64,000 bases of DNA from Paenibacillus sp. HW567 (GCF_000374185.1 NZ_KB910518.1:2861687-2925686); one strand, 5' to 3'; positions 8,745 through 17,680 are shown, numbered from the stretch's first letter. Translations and numbers: made by a program. Notes: generated by a model from the letters alone, not told the origin.

Positions 8745-9766
8745 AGCTCCTCCATATATTTCAGCGCTTCCGCCAGTGTGGATACAGGCACAAGCTTCAT
8801 GGACGTGCCGATTGCATCTGCCTTGGCCTTGGCTTCCTCATAATTTTTGACCGGCACGAAGAAAATTTCCGCCCCTTCCCGGTCCGCCGCGACAATCTTG
8901 TGCTTGACTCCGCCAATCGCTCCTACGGTCCCCTCAGGATCTATAGTCCCTGTACCTGCAACCCGGTGGCCTTTGGTTAGATCACCAGGGGTCAACTGGT
9001 TATAAATCTCCATTGTGAACATCAGGCCCGCCGAAGGTCCGCCGACATCCGTACTGACAAAGCTGACGGTTTTCCCCGCCGCTTTGGGCTTCACCTTTTG
9101 AACAGCGCCGATAACAACGCCAAGACCCGGCTTAGACGTTCCAGTCTTCGTATCCTTAACCTCAACGAGCGTGACTTGCTCCTTCACTTCTTTACCTTCC
9201 CGCTGCAGTACAACCTCTACCTTATCGCCGACTTTCTTAGATGACAGAAGAGCGGATAAAGCCTCTGGGCCGCTTAGGGTCTGTCCTTCAACGGTGACGA
9301 TTTTATCGCCGGGCTTGAACTGCTCCTGATTGCCGGTTGCCGGGACCGAAAACACAAACAAATAATCCACAACATCTTCATAGGGGATATTGGCCGCATG
9401 GTAAGCCGCCTGTACAGCAAACGACTGCGAGCTGTCCATGTAATAGACCTGCTCAGCCGCATACTCCTGCTCTGTTTTATCTCCAAGACGTGCCTCTTTA
9501 AGGACAATTTCGGCATTCGAATTAAATACAGAAGCGATCAGCAGTGCCACATTGGCGTAACTCGCGGACACCGTAGTCATCATGAACGTTCCCCGTTCAC
9601 TGGAATCGGCATTCTGCACATGAATCATCGGAGCCACCTCGGAGGCGCTGCCCGGCTGATAAACAATGTAAGGCGTATTCATAAAAACAACCACATAGAG
9701 AATAACCACGAATGTGAACAAGTAGGCTGCGGCGCGAAATCCTACCCGGCGTTTCGGTTGCCTCAC
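8729..9766 (-). CDS. SepM-like membrane-anchored PDZ/Lon-type serine protease (YlbL family)
   Basis: 345 residues: an N-terminal membrane segment (about 10-30), a PDZ domain in the middle (VPATGNQEQFKPGDKIVTVEG), and a C-terminal Lon-like peptidase domain with Ser in GGPSAGLMF and Lys in GGVKHKI forming a Ser-Lys dyad. Relatives include streptococcal SepM, which trims a signalling peptide, and Bacillus YlbL, linked to membrane quality control and the DNA damage response. GTG start at 9766 follows AAGGGA. The substrate here is unknown. Confidence 0.9.
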   Translation of the reverse strand: MRQPKRRVGFRAAAYLFTFVVILYVVVFMNTPYIVYQPGSASEVAPMIHVQNADSSERGTFMMTTVSASYANVALLIASVFNSNAEIVLKEARLGDKTEQEYAAEQVYYMDSSQSFAVQAAYHAANIPYEDVVDYLFVFSVPATGNQEQFKPGDKIVTVEGQTLSGPEALSALLSSKKVGDKVEVVLQREGKEVKEQVTLVEVKDTKTGTSKPGLGVVIGAVQKVKPKAAGKTVSFVSTDVGGPSAGLMFTMEIYNQLTPGDLTKGHRVAGTGTIDPEGTVGAIGGVKHKIVAADREGAEIFFVPVKNYEEAKAKADAIGTSMKLVPVSTLAEALKYMEELPVKP

Positions 9767-9870
9767 TGCTTTTCCCTTCTTTCCACGGCACTATGCTATA
9801 CATTCGAATAATCCAGCGTGTGAACATGTTCATTATTCTTGGATTATATAAAAACAAGCGTTTCGACTGA

Positions 9871-9900
9871 GGCATGATGGTTGTCTTAGCTGCATAAATT
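9871..9900 (+). promoter_or_regulatory. possible sigma-E promoter of ylbJ
   Basis: GGCATGAT (9871-9878), 14 bases, CATAAATT (9893-9900) resembles the mother-cell sigma-E consensus (GKCATATT, 14 bases, CATACAHT), with most positions matching. It lies about 50 bases before the ylbJ start. In Bacillus ylbJ is sigma-E controlled, which supports the reading. Confidence 0.5.
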
Positions 9901-9950
9901 GATAACAGTCTTTAGGCTATTGTCTATGCTATGAAGAGGTGATGCTCAAA

Positions 9951-11183
9951 ATGAATAACTTTAAAATACACCGGATAACTGCAGCCTCTGCGCCCTTTCT
10001 GGGCGGAGGTGTCGCCATTCTGCTCGCCATTGCCATCGTCTTGGCGCCGGAGTCTGCATTTGCGGCATCCCTGCAGGGCCTTAAGCTCTGGTGGACGATC
10101 GTCTTTCCTGCGTTGCTGCCCTTCCTGATCCTGTCCGAAATGCTGACCGCCTCAGGTCTGGTGCATGGGATAGGCGTGCTTCTGGAGCCGCTAATGAAAC
10201 GGCTGTTCCGGCTGCCGGGAGCCGGCGGCTGGACGCTGGCGCTGGGCATGGCCGCAGGGTTTCCCGCCGGAGCCGTCGGTGTGATGCAACTGCACAAGCA
10301 AGGCAGCATTACGGACAAGGAGGCCGGACGGATGGCCGCGCTGGTTCATTTCGCCAGTCCGGTGACACTGCTTATTGTGGTGGGCGCAGCCTTGTTGCAC
10401 AATTCTTCAGCAGGATATAGCTTGCTGGCCATTCACTGGCTTGCAGGACTGGCCGCCGGCTGTACCGCTGCTCTGCTTGGCGGACAATCAAAGAAGCAAG
10501 CTGCATCCGCTAAAGCAAGGACAAGCCACAAACAGGCCTCTTTGCTGAAACGTGTACATCTCGCAGCCTTAACCGCCCGTTCACAGGACGGCCGCAGCTT
10601 CGGCAGGCTGCTAGGTGAATCTGTTGGTTCGGCAGTGCAGTCTCTGATGGTCGTTGGCGGTTATATGATTATATTCGCTGTAGTCATCAAGATTGCCTCA
10701 ACTGCATTTCCGCAGTTGCCTGCGGCACTGCCGGCAAATCTGCTGGAGATTCATCTTGGTGCAAATATCCTTACTTCCGGAGGAACAACGCCTGCCCCCT
10801 TAGACTCCTTAGGCATTCTTGGAGCAGCTATGCTGTCTGCAGCTCTGGGCTGGAGCGGAATTTGCGGGCAGCTACAAGCCTTGACGGTACTGAAGCAGGC
10901 AGGCGTCCGTTTTTTGCCTTTTGCCGCTGTCCGGCTGCTGCACGGGACATTCGCCTTCCTGTTCACCATACTGCTGTGGAAGCCGTTGCTGAACTTACAC
11001 CCCGCTGTTCTGCCTGCGGCTGCAGCTCCAGAAGCCGCCTTGCACTCCGGTACACTAAATCCTTTAACCGTCTGGAGCACTCTGCCGCAGTTGTTTGGCC
11101 TGCAATCTCTTTTGTTGCTGCTATTAATAGCCCTGTCCGGGGCCGTTTATGTCATTACTTGGCTCCGCCGTCCATCCGGCTGA
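9951..11183 (+). CDS. ylbJ: sporulation integral membrane protein YlbJ
   Basis: A 410-residue polytopic membrane protein with nucleoside-transporter-gate-like repeats: FPALLPFLILSEML near residue 45 and GGYMIIFAVVIKIAS further on, with about eight hydrophobic segments. YlbJ is needed for spore cortex formation in Bacillus. ATG at 9951 is chosen because GAGGTGAT is nine bases upstream; GTG 9939 and ATG 9942 lie within the ribosome site. The last 29 bases overlap the 3' end of convergent coaD. Confidence 0.9.
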   Translation: MNNFKIHRITAASAPFLGGGVAILLAIAIVLAPESAFAASLQGLKLWWTIVFPALLPFLILSEMLTASGLVHGIGVLLEPLMKRLFRLPGAGGWTLALGMAAGFPAGAVGVMQLHKQGSITDKEAGRMAALVHFASPVTLLIVVGAALLHNSSAGYSLLAIHWLAGLAAGCTAALLGGQSKKQAASAKARTSHKQASLLKRVHLAALTARSQDGRSFGRLLGESVGSAVQSLMVVGGYMIIFAVVIKIASTAFPQLPAALPANLLEIHLGANILTSGGTTPAPLDSLGILGAAMLSAALGWSGICGQLQALTVLKQAGVRFLPFAAVRLLHGTFAFLFTILLWKPLLNLHPAVLPAAAAPEAALHSGTLNPLTVWSTLPQLFGLQSLLLLLLIALSGAVYVITWLRRPSG

Positions 11184-11673
11184 ATTTGACCTTCATTGCC
11201 TGTTCCACCTCTGGCGTCACAAAATCGGAGACGTTTCCGCCAAAATGGGCGATCTCCTTGACAACGCTGGAGCTAAGATAGGAGTACTTAGGATTAGTCA
11301 TCATAAATATCGTTTCGGCATCAGGGTCGAGATTATGATTAATAGAAGCGTTCTGCAGCTCATACTCGAAATCGGTGACCGTGCGGATTCCCCGGACGAT
11401 CACCTGGGCATCCTTTTGCCGTACGTAATTAACCAGCAGGTCGCGGAAGCTGTCCACCTCCACATTTGGAATATCCGCAGTAGCCTGACGCAAAAGCTCC
11501 GTACGCTCTTCAACCGAAAATAGCGGATTCTTGCTTAAATTGTTAAGTACGGCAACAATCAGTCTGTCGAACTGTTTGGCTGCGCGCTGAATAATATCCA
11601 TGTGTCCCAGTGTCACCGGATCAAAGGTTCCCGGATAAATGGCGACACGTTCTTTTCTAATTTGCAGACTCAT
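11155..11673 (-). CDS. coaD: phosphopantetheine adenylyltransferase
   Basis: Adenylates 4'-phosphopantetheine in coenzyme A synthesis. The 172 residues start MSLQIRKERVAIYPGTFDPVTLGHMDII with the TxGH nucleotidyltransferase motif, VRGIRTVTDFEYE in the middle and YSYLSSSVVKE (the ISSTxxR-type motif in divergent form). ATG 11673 follows TAAGGAGGG. It begins inside the rsmD 3' end (17-base overlap), so the pair is co-transcribed, as in many Bacillales. Confidence 0.95.
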   Translation of the reverse strand: MSLQIRKERVAIYPGTFDPVTLGHMDIIQRAAKQFDRLIVAVLNNLSKNPLFSVEERTELLRQATADIPNVEVDSFRDLLVNYVRQKDAQVIVRGIRTVTDFEYELQNASINHNLDPDAETIFMMTNPKYSYLSSSVVKEIAHFGGNVSDFVTPEVEQAMKVKFSRMDGGAK

Positions 11674-12265
11674 CGTTTCCCTCCTTACCACTCTCTTCTT
11701 CTTGAAGAGGCGCGGCTTCAAACTCATAAATTGAGACTGTTGTCTCTCCATATACAGCCTGCCGTGTTCTATAGAATCCCGGAATATTCTCCGGATATTC
11801 ATAGCCCGATTCATGCTCCAGCATAATAACCGCCCCCAAGCGCAGCAGTCCCTTCTGAACCATGGTCAGCATCAATTCATCCCCGTGCTTCATCCGGTAC
11901 GGAGGGTCCAGGAATACAAGATCAAATACCCTTCCCCGTTTCTCCAGCGCACTTAAGGCCCTACCAGCATCATTGCGGTAGACCTCTGCGTGCTCCTCCA
12001 GCTTGGCTGCCTTCAGATTCGCGCGTATTGTATCAATGCTCTTCTGCTCCATATCCACAAAAACCGCGCTATCCATTCCTCTGCTCAAGGCTTCGATGCC
12101 CAGTCCGCCTGTCCCGGCAAACAGATCCAGTGCAGCTCCCCCTTCAAAATAAGGGCCGATCATGCTGAATATCGCTTCTTTCACCTTGTCGGTTGTGGGC
12201 CGCGTTCCGTTGCCCGGAACACTTTTCAAGGGTCTGCCCTTTGCACTTCCCGATACAACTCTCAC
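11657..12265 (-). CDS. rsmD: 16S rRNA (guanine966-N2)-methyltransferase
   Basis: A 202-residue class I methyltransferase with MRVVSGSAKGRPLKSV at the start, the SAM loop LDLFAGTGGLGIEALSRG and the catalytic DPPY motif in LVFLDPPYRM, all characteristic of RsmD. GTG 12265 is chosen because GGGTGA lies seven bases upstream and it gives the family N-terminus; a TTG one codon earlier is also possible. It forms an operon with coaD. Confidence 0.94.
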   Translation of the reverse strand: MRVVSGSAKGRPLKSVPGNGTRPTTDKVKEAIFSMIGPYFEGGAALDLFAGTGGLGIEALSRGMDSAVFVDMEQKSIDTIRANLKAAKLEEHAEVYRNDAGRALSALEKRGRVFDLVFLDPPYRMKHGDELMLTMVQKGLLRLGAVIMLEHESGYEYPENIPGFYRTRQAVYGETTVSIYEFEAAPLQEEESGKEGNDESAN

Positions 12266-12297
12266 CAATCATTCACCCGCTCTTGTATCTCTGTTAG

Positions 12298-12317
12298 TTA
12301 TGCCGTCTAAGGCATAA
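12298..12317. other. small perfect hairpin upstream of rsmD
   Basis: TTATGCC and GGCATAA pair perfectly across a six-base loop, about 33 bases upstream of the rsmD start. It has no T-run on either side; it may belong to the rsmD 5' leader. Confidence 0.35.
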
Positions 12318-12420
12318 GTCCAAGCCTATAGTACCACAATTGTCCGTTGAAATAAAAAGAATGTCTTTATGTGTCATATTTAGGAGACGGCAAATTTTTT
12401 CAGACAGTCTATGTATAAGA

Positions 12421-12563
12421 ATGGGACCCCAGGGACATCATGTAACTATCGACATCACAAAATGTCGTAGACAACCGCGGAGCAGGCTTACGTTTCCCCA
12501 TAAGCTCTTCGTCCGGTTTCTCCTCTCCCATGAAAGGGCACCCCGAAAGGGGTGCCCGATTTT
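12421..12563 (+). ncRNA. candidate structured small RNA, class not recognised
   Basis: A compact fold can be drawn with perfect helices: ATGGGA (12421-12426) with TCCCAT (12526-12531) closes the molecule; CGACAT (12450-12455) with ATGTCG (12462-12467) forms a hairpin extended by CTA/TAG; AACCG (12473-12477) with CGGTT (12514-12518) encloses a GCTTA/TAAGC hairpin (12486-12490, 12501-12505). A terminator hairpin follows directly. TGTATAAG just upstream (12413-12420) could be an extended -10 box. No open reading frame of note is present. No known riboswitch or 6S, SRP or tmRNA signature was recognised. Confidence 0.5.
12536..12563 (+). terminator. strong GAAA-capped terminator hairpin of the candidate RNA
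   Basis: GGGCACCCC (12536-12544) pairs perfectly with GGGGTGCCC (12549-12557) around a GAAA tetraloop and is followed by GATTTTA. The 180 bases after it up to the next terminator show no gene. Confidence 0.7.
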
Positions 12564-12740
12564 ATGTCCATTATCCCTTATGGAACATGGGTTTATTTGA
12601 TATTCAACATAAAGAATAATTCACAAAAATCAGTAGCTAGGTGCCGATTAGGTAATAATCTAAATGCGTCGGAAGTATAAATACACCTCTCATGAGCAGC
12701 AGCCCCGAGAATCGCAGTAGATCGTCCTGATAGCAAACAA

Positions 12741-12766
12741 AAATCCGGTGCCTGGGTGCACCGGAT
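12741..12766 (-). terminator. terminator of the coiled-coil gene
   Basis: On the minus strand TCCGGTGC pairs with GCACCGGA (12744-12751, 12758-12765), followed by a run of five T and further T-rich sequence, directly after the stop at 12775. Confidence 0.85.
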
Positions 12767-12774
12767 CAAGCTAA

Positions 12775-13071
12775 CTATTTGATTCGCTTAAGCTTGGCTT
12801 CCTGCTCAATGGATCGGGCCGAGAGCAGTTCAATAATTGTGTGCTGGTTCTCTAATAAGGATTCGATATTGACCACACGTTCATTCGTTTCCAGGACGGC
12901 ACGTTTAATCAGTTCCTGATCTACTATCATATTATTCTGATCTTCTAAGATTTTTTTCTGGTCTTGTTTCATATTCTGTTGTTCAGTTTCTATCCGGTCC
13001 AATCGTTCATTCACAGGGACCAATTCTTCCCGAATAACAGATCGCAACAATTGTCCCAAATCGTTATCCAT
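12775..13071 (-). CDS. small coiled-coil protein of unknown function
   Basis: 98 residues, strongly charged and Gln-rich, predicted to be one long helix with heptad spacing from residue 10 to the end (VNERLDRIETEQQNMKQDQ and related). No signal peptide, no cysteines, no known domain. ATG 13071 is preceded by GAAGGAGCGGAG and the gene has its own terminator, so it is likely real and monocistronic. Similar short coiled-coil proteins are common in Bacillales genomes and phages; no function can be given. The 200 bases between it and cysK show no further gene. Confidence 0.75.
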   Translation of the reverse strand: MDNDLGQLLRSVIREELVPVNERLDRIETEQQNMKQDQKKILEDQNNMIVDQELIKRAVLETNERVVNIESLLENQHTIIELLSARSIEQEAKLKRIK

Positions 13072-13277
13072 GCGCTCCGCTCCTTCAAACTTATTATATA
13101 TATTGTACCAGAATCAAACTGCTTATTCTATCCTGAAATAACGATGTCCGAACAGAGGAGACTGTCATGGAAGCCTCGAATCTGGCGAAGCCAAATTGAG
13201 AGTCTTCTTTGAAGTTTCATCGTCTGAAAGTGTACAAGGTTCTGAACATGTCAGCTATGCCAGGCCGTTTCAATCAG

Positions 13278-14216
13278 TCATCCCTCATCCTCAAAAAGCG
13301 GCGTAGACAAGTATCGTTCTCCGGTATCCGGGAGGATAACCACGATATTCTTCCCTTTATTCTCCGGACGTTTGGCGATCTGAGCAGCGGCGTATACGGC
13401 GGCCCCGGATGAAATGCCCACCAGCAGGCCTTCCGTTCTGGCAATGCTCCGCGCTGTTTCGAATGCAGCCTCATTCTTCACCTGGAGGATTTCATCGACA
13501 ACCTCATCATTGAAATTATCCGGCACAAAATTGGCTCCGATGCCCTGTATCTTATGTGCGTTTGGTTTCCCTCCTGATAGAACGGGCGAATCTGCAGGCT
13601 CAACGGCAATGATCTGTACATCCGGTTTTCTTGCTTTCAGAACTTCTCCAACGCCGGAAACCGTGCCTCCTGTGCCTACTCCCGCCACAAAGATGTCCAC
13701 TTCGCCTCCGGTATCTCTCCAAATCTCCTCCGCAGTAGTCTCACGGTGGATTTGCGGATTAGCCGGATTGCTGAATTGCTGGGGAATAAACGAGTGGGGC
13801 GTCGCAGCCGCCAATTGTTCGGCTTTTTTGACCGCACCAAGCATCCCTTCAGCTCCTGGAGTCAGCACCAGTTCTGCGCCAAGTGCTCTAAGCAGCTTGC
13901 GGCGTTCCACACTGAACGTTTCCGGCAGCACAATGATCAGCTTATAACCAAGCGCGGCAGCGGCAAAAGCAAGGCCAATCCCTGTGTTTCCGCTTGTAGG
14001 CTCAATCAGAACAGAATCCTTATGGATCAGTCCTTTGGCTTCAGCGTCTTTGATCATAGCATAACCGATACGGTCTTTAACGCTTCCTGCCGGGTTGAAG
14101 TATTCCAGCTTGGCGATCAGTCTGGCCGGGACCTGATGACGTTCCCCGTAATTCGTTAGCTCAAGCAGTGGAGTATTCCCAATCAGTTCTGTCAGGTTCT
14201 TTGAAATATTAGTCAA
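13278..14216 (-). CDS. cysK: cysteine synthase A (O-acetylserine sulfhydrylase)
   Basis: PLP enzyme that makes cysteine from O-acetylserine and sulfide. The 312 residues show the PLP lysine in [12 protein letters not shown] (about residue 46), the substrate loop [11 protein letters not shown], the phosphate-binding [12 protein letters not shown] and the C-terminal [14 protein letters not shown]. The start is TTG at 14216, eight bases after AGGAGGG. A single gene, 20 bases before the hydrolase gene stop, so possibly co-transcribed with it. Confidence 0.95.
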   Translation of the reverse strand: MTNISKNLTELIGNTPLLELTNYGERHQVPARLIAKLEYFNPAGSVKDRIGYAMIKDAEAKGLIHKDSVLIEPTSGNTGIGLAFAAAALGYKLIIVLPETFSVERRKLLRALGAELVLTPGAEGMLGAVKKAEQLAAATPHSFIPQQFSNPANPQIHRETTAEEIWRDTGGEVDIFVAGVGTGGTVSGVGEVLKARKPDVQIIAVEPADSPVLSGGKPNAHKIQGIGANFVPDNFNDEVVDEILQVKNEAAFETARSIARTEGLLVGISSGAAVYAAAQIAKRPENKGKNIVVILPDTGERYLSTPLFEDEG

Positions 14217-14236
14217 AATTTATCCCTCCTATAAAA

Positions 14237-15946
14237 TTACTGCTGTGCTTTAATCCATTCACCAATATCGGTAATTACCTGAGAATCTACCATGCCGGGA
14301 ATATTATATTCCGCAGTTGTTCCTGCACCCGCTCCATCATAATTGATGAAGAAATGATTAAGTCCGGGGTACAGCTTAAAGGATGCTGCGGCATCACCTT
14401 TCAGAACTTCCTTCCACAACGGAAAATCTTTGTCCGCGTAGACCTGGAAATCATCACTGCCCTGAAGTACAAGCACCGGTTTGGTCAGCTTGCGGGCCAG
14501 ATCCGCTGTATTATGTGAATCCATCTCCTTGAAATAATAAACAGGAGTATTGAACACATCTGGAGCTGCCAATGCTTGCTCAAGCGTTAACGCAGACAAT
14601 GATTTTGCTTTGGTCAGTTCAGCATCGAGTGCTGCATTACCCTGTGCCTTGAGCGGATTGGCGTTATCCATTGCATCAAGGAATGCCTTGTTCTGGTCGT
14701 ACATGATTTCCCATAGGCTTCTCGGTGTGCCTGCCAGCAGAATTAATCCGGCAAAATCCCCGCCATCGGCGTCAATTCTCGGTGCGAGCATTCCGCCAAG
14801 ACTGTGACCGGTCAAATAGACTTTGCCAGGGTCTAGCCGGTTGTCCTGCTTAAGCAGCTTAGCTGCGGCAATGGCATCCTCCACCGTTTCTTCCTTAACA
14901 GTTATGCGGGCCCCCGCAGCTCCTGTGAATTCCTGAGGATATGCATGATTCCGCTTATCGTAGCGAATGACGGCAATACCTTGCCGGGCAAGTCCATATG
15001 CAATATCCCGGAAAGGCTTATATGCATAAGCCGTTTCGTCATAATCCGAAGCACCGGAGCCTTGGACAAGAACTACAGAAGGCAGCGGATGGGCCGCATT
15101 CTTGGGAAGCGTCAGCACGCCTTTGAGCGGATGTGCGGTTCCAGCACCGACAGTGACGTCCTCCTCTGTTACTCCCTCGGGAAGCTTAAGCTCAGGAGCT
15201 GAGCTGGCAGGAAGCGAGAACCTCAGGCCAATGATTTTACCGCTGCTGTTGACGGCTGTTGTGATGACTAAATCCCCCTTGAGAAAAGAAACCTTACCGG
15301 CAATGATAATCTGGCCGTTCTCACTGTGGCTGGTTACGTTACTGAGCTTGATGAACTCTCCAAATAGAGCAGCCGTGCTCTCCCAAGCCTGCTGGAGCCC
15401 CGCTGCCGGAAGAGCTTTTTTCACGTCCTCGCTAAAATAACGCTGGAATAACACCTCAAATTTTTCGGAGACAAGCAGATTTACAACTGTCTTTAAGTAA
15501 TTTTGCGGAGTGTTCACTGCTGCTTGGGCTGAGGCTGAATCATACGATGTGACTAATCCCATAGCGTTGAATAATGATAACGGGACATAAATCCTGTTGT
15601 TCTGCTGAACAGCCTTGCCATCCATTACAAGCTTGTCCTTTCCGTTAATAAGTACTTCACTGCTGCCCAGCTTCAGTGATATCTGCTGCCCGTTGCGGCT
15701 TAATTGCAGAAGCTTGTCTTTTTTGCTGTAAACAACTTCCAAGCCAAGCGTTTTACCCGCCGTACCAATAGGCACCATTACTGTATTGCCGGTTACATAA
15801 GGGTTGCCGCCGGCCGGAAACTTCAGGACCTCATTGTCGATACTGAATTTCACCGTTAGCCCTGCCCCGTGTGCGGCTGGTGCCGGCCAAGACCATCCAC
15901 CCAGCAGCAGAATACAGACTAGGAAGAATGTGATTTTTTTGCTCAT
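14237..15946 (-). CDS. secreted alpha/beta hydrolase with N-terminal stalk (copper amine oxidase-like) domain
   Basis: 569 residues: signal peptide (1-28, ending AAHGA), a stalk-type domain (about 30-125, with VPIGTAGKTLGLEV and NNRIYVPLSLFNAMGL), a small DUF3887-like linker domain, and an alpha/beta hydrolase with the nucleophile elbow GHSLGGM and later DDFQVY and a final His in GLNHFFINY, giving Ser-Asp-His. ATG has AGAGGAG upstream. The stalk domain suggests wall or surface attachment, common in Paenibacillus. The substrate is unknown; esterase or acyl hydrolase is most likely. Confidence 0.85.
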   Translation of the reverse strand: MSKKITFFLVCILLLGGWSWPAPAAHGAGLTVKFSIDNEVLKFPAGGNPYVTGNTVMVPIGTAGKTLGLEVVYSKKDKLLQLSRNGQQISLKLGSSEVLINGKDKLVMDGKAVQQNNRIYVPLSLFNAMGLVTSYDSASAQAAVNTPQNYLKTVVNLLVSEKFEVLFQRYFSEDVKKALPAAGLQQAWESTAALFGEFIKLSNVTSHSENGQIIIAGKVSFLKGDLVITTAVNSSGKIIGLRFSLPASSAPELKLPEGVTEEDVTVGAGTAHPLKGVLTLPKNAAHPLPSVVLVQGSGASDYDETAYAYKPFRDIAYGLARQGIAVIRYDKRNHAYPQEFTGAAGARITVKEETVEDAIAAAKLLKQDNRLDPGKVYLTGHSLGGMLAPRIDADGGDFAGLILLAGTPRSLWEIMYDQNKAFLDAMDNANPLKAQGNAALDAELTKAKSLSALTLEQALAAPDVFNTPVYYFKEMDSHNTADLARKLTKPVLVLQGSDDFQVYADKDFPLWKEVLKGDAAASFKLYPGLNHFFINYDGAGAGTTAEYNIPGMVDSQVITDIGEWIKAQQ

Positions 15947-16056
15947 CCCGTAATCTCCTCTCTAAAATAACATCCTTTTCTAATACGGACCATATGGTAA
16001 AAGGTTACATTTAATTCATCTTAACCGGCTTGAACTTGTCCGCAGCAATAACACAA

Positions 16057-16096
16057 GAAAAGCGCGTTCCAGGCATGATAAGCCCTGGAAACGCGC
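16057..16096 (-). terminator. terminator of the YjcZ-type gene
   Basis: AGCGCGTTTCCAGG pairs with CCTGGAACGCGCT (one bulge) and is followed on the minus strand by TTTTCTT. Confidence 0.85.
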
Positions 16097-16112
16097 TGAT
16101 TGAAGCGCAGCC

Positions 16113-16247
16113 TTAGATGAAGCAGGCACTCAAAATAATGACCAGCAGGATGTAAAGAACCAGGATCGCAGATGTAGAAGTAAAAGGACTAACGTAAGGA
16201 CCTACATTTGCTGCTTCATTACCGCCATAACCGCAATTTGCTCCCAT
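16113..16247 (-). CDS. YjcZ-family small sporulation membrane peptide
   Basis: 44 residues starting MGANCGYGG, with a Gly/Tyr-rich head and one C-terminal membrane helix (ILVLYILLVIILSACFI). This architecture is typical of the YjcZ/YhdX family of tiny spore-associated peptides. ATG 16247 follows GAAGGAGG; a longer in-frame start at 16316 has no support. It is monocistronic with a strong terminator. The 190 bases upstream contain two weak inverted repeats and no evident gene. Confidence 0.8.
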   Translation of the reverse strand: MGANCGYGGNEAANVGPYVSPFTSTSAILVLYILLVIILSACFI

Positions 16248-16441
16248 GAGATAACCTCCTTCAGAAAGATCACTACAGAACAGAATATGTACCTTTTCCT
16301 TTGGCAGATTGGGCAAAATGGTTTATTTTTTAGGCAAGCTGCGTTTAGCAGCCCCCACCGCAAGAAGCCTTGCTTCATTAATAGCAGCATCCCGTCATAT
16401 CCATGATGTGCAGGAAGACAGGATGCTGTTCATTGCTTCCA

Positions 16442-16720
16442 TCACTCTTTCTTTGAACCTTCCCTTTTATTGAATGCCAGTTCGAAAAGTCCTGTCGCCG
16501 ACAGCCCGGCCAGCCCTCCTGCCCAAAGGCGCAAAACTAAATTCATGTCTGTAAACGGATACGCCACTGCACCGACAAACAGGCCGATAATTAAGCCTAC
16601 TGCCGGAACGAGGTTGCGCGGAATTTTCACTGAATTCTTCACCAGTTGCACAAGAGCCATTACAAATACGGCCAAGACTGAAGCGAACGCCAGCACATTA
16701 TTTAACGCGTCATTCCCCAC
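16442..16720 (-). CDS. phage-type holin
   Basis: 92 residues with two to three membrane helices (VLAFASVLAVFVMALVQLV, VGLIIGLFVGAVAY, LAGLSATGLFELAF) and a charged tail (NKREGSKKE), the plan of Hol118-like and related small holins that permeabilise the membrane for endolysin. GTG at 16720 follows GGAGGTG, which lies at the end of the upstream glucosaminidase gene, so the two are coupled. No other phage gene is near, so this is a stand-alone lysis pair. Confidence 0.75.
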   Translation of the reverse strand: MGNDALNNVLAFASVLAVFVMALVQLVKNSVKIPRNLVPAVGLIIGLFVGAVAYPFTDMNLVLRLWAGGLAGLSATGLFELAFNKREGSKKE

Positions 16721-16726
16721 CTGGCA

Positions 16727-17530
16727 TCACACCTCCTTCTTGGCTGAGAGCAGACCCGCCCGGTATAATACAGCAAGCGTTCTGTAAAAATCATAGCTGC
16801 CACCGGCAGGCGTATCCAGTAAGCCGGCGGCAACGGCAGCGTTAACCGCAGATTGCGCCCAATCGGGCACATCCATTGCTGTTCGTCCCTGGACTGCCTT
16901 AAGCTGCTCCAGCACACTTTTAAGAGTCTGGCCCTGCTCCTGAAATCCGGTCTTTAGTGTATCTTTGCTCGCAGTAAGTCCGGACACCAGTTGGCGGAGC
17001 TCCTTCAGCTCTGTTTCCAAATCAATTAGTTTCTGTTTATCCTCTGCCGACATCTCATCCTCCTCCTTCACTTCATCATATTGAAATAAATTATAGGTAT
17101 TCATAATTTGTATAAGCTTTGACGCATAATCCGGATCAGTGGCATAACCTGCCGCTGCAATCTCACGGGCAGCAGTTCTCCCGTCCGTGTAAGCTACCTT
17201 GCTGTACAGGCTGCGATTCCAAGAGACCCCTCCAAGGATTACAGCAGAGTGGTCTGCAATGGATTCCCCCCAATGGTTGTAAGCGCGAAAAGCCGCAGAA
17301 ATCTGGATGGCTTGTCCCTTGCGGTATTCAGTGGTCCGCATCGTGATGCTTCCGGCTGGACCGCTGCCTTTGATCCCGAACAGGTTGCCCGCCTTAACAG
17401 TTAACCCGCTGCTGCCCCAGCCGGATTCCAGTGCAGCCTGTGCTATCGTGAGCGAAGCCGCAATATGACTGCGTTTCATGTCCGCAACGGCAAACGGCGC
17501 AATTGTGGCAATAAAATCGTTCTCCGTCAT
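16727..17530 (-). CDS. glucosaminidase-type endolysin
   Basis: 267 residues. The N-terminal half is an endo-beta-N-acetylglucosaminidase domain with the catalytic Glu in QAALESGWGSSGLTVKAGNLFGIKG and the WN..LY...YATDPDYA blocks. The C-terminal half has a coiled coil (LIDLETELKELRQLV) and a helical end similar to hydrolases of Bacillus phages. No signal peptide, fitting export through the adjacent holin. ATG 17530 follows AAAGGATGTGAGG; the start at 17572 is not supported. Confidence 0.85.
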   Translation of the reverse strand: MTENDFIATIAPFAVADMKRSHIAASLTIAQAALESGWGSSGLTVKAGNLFGIKGSGPAGSITMRTTEYRKGQAIQISAAFRAYNHWGESIADHSAVILGGVSWNRSLYSKVAYTDGRTAAREIAAAGYATDPDYASKLIQIMNTYNLFQYDEVKEEDEMSAEDKQKLIDLETELKELRQLVSGLTASKDTLKTGFQEQGQTLKSVLEQLKAVQGRTAMDVPDWAQSAVNAAVAAGLLDTPAGGSYDFYRTLAVLYRAGLLSAKKEV

Positions 17531-17601
17531 GTCCTCACATCCTTTCTCTACATCTAATGCTCGCTCCGTCAAAATGCGTGTGCTGTTGGTCTGACGGAAT
17601 C

Positions 17602-17661
17602 ACAAAAAAAACCTTTCTCCACAGCACGCCGGATAATTCACCAGCGGTATGAAGAAAGGTT
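17602..17661 (-). terminator. terminator of the diguanylate cyclase gene
   Basis: AACCTTTCT and AGAAAGGTT (17653-17661, 17610-17618) form a long stem with a structured loop, followed on the minus strand by eight T. Confidence 0.8.
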
Positions 17662-17680
17662 CCAGCATCGCTTGATATGT

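Noticed and set aside
16202..16390. 62-codon minus-strand frame upstream of the YjcZ-type gene
   Set aside because: Overlaps the YjcZ start in another frame and shows no ribosome site or recognisable peptide.
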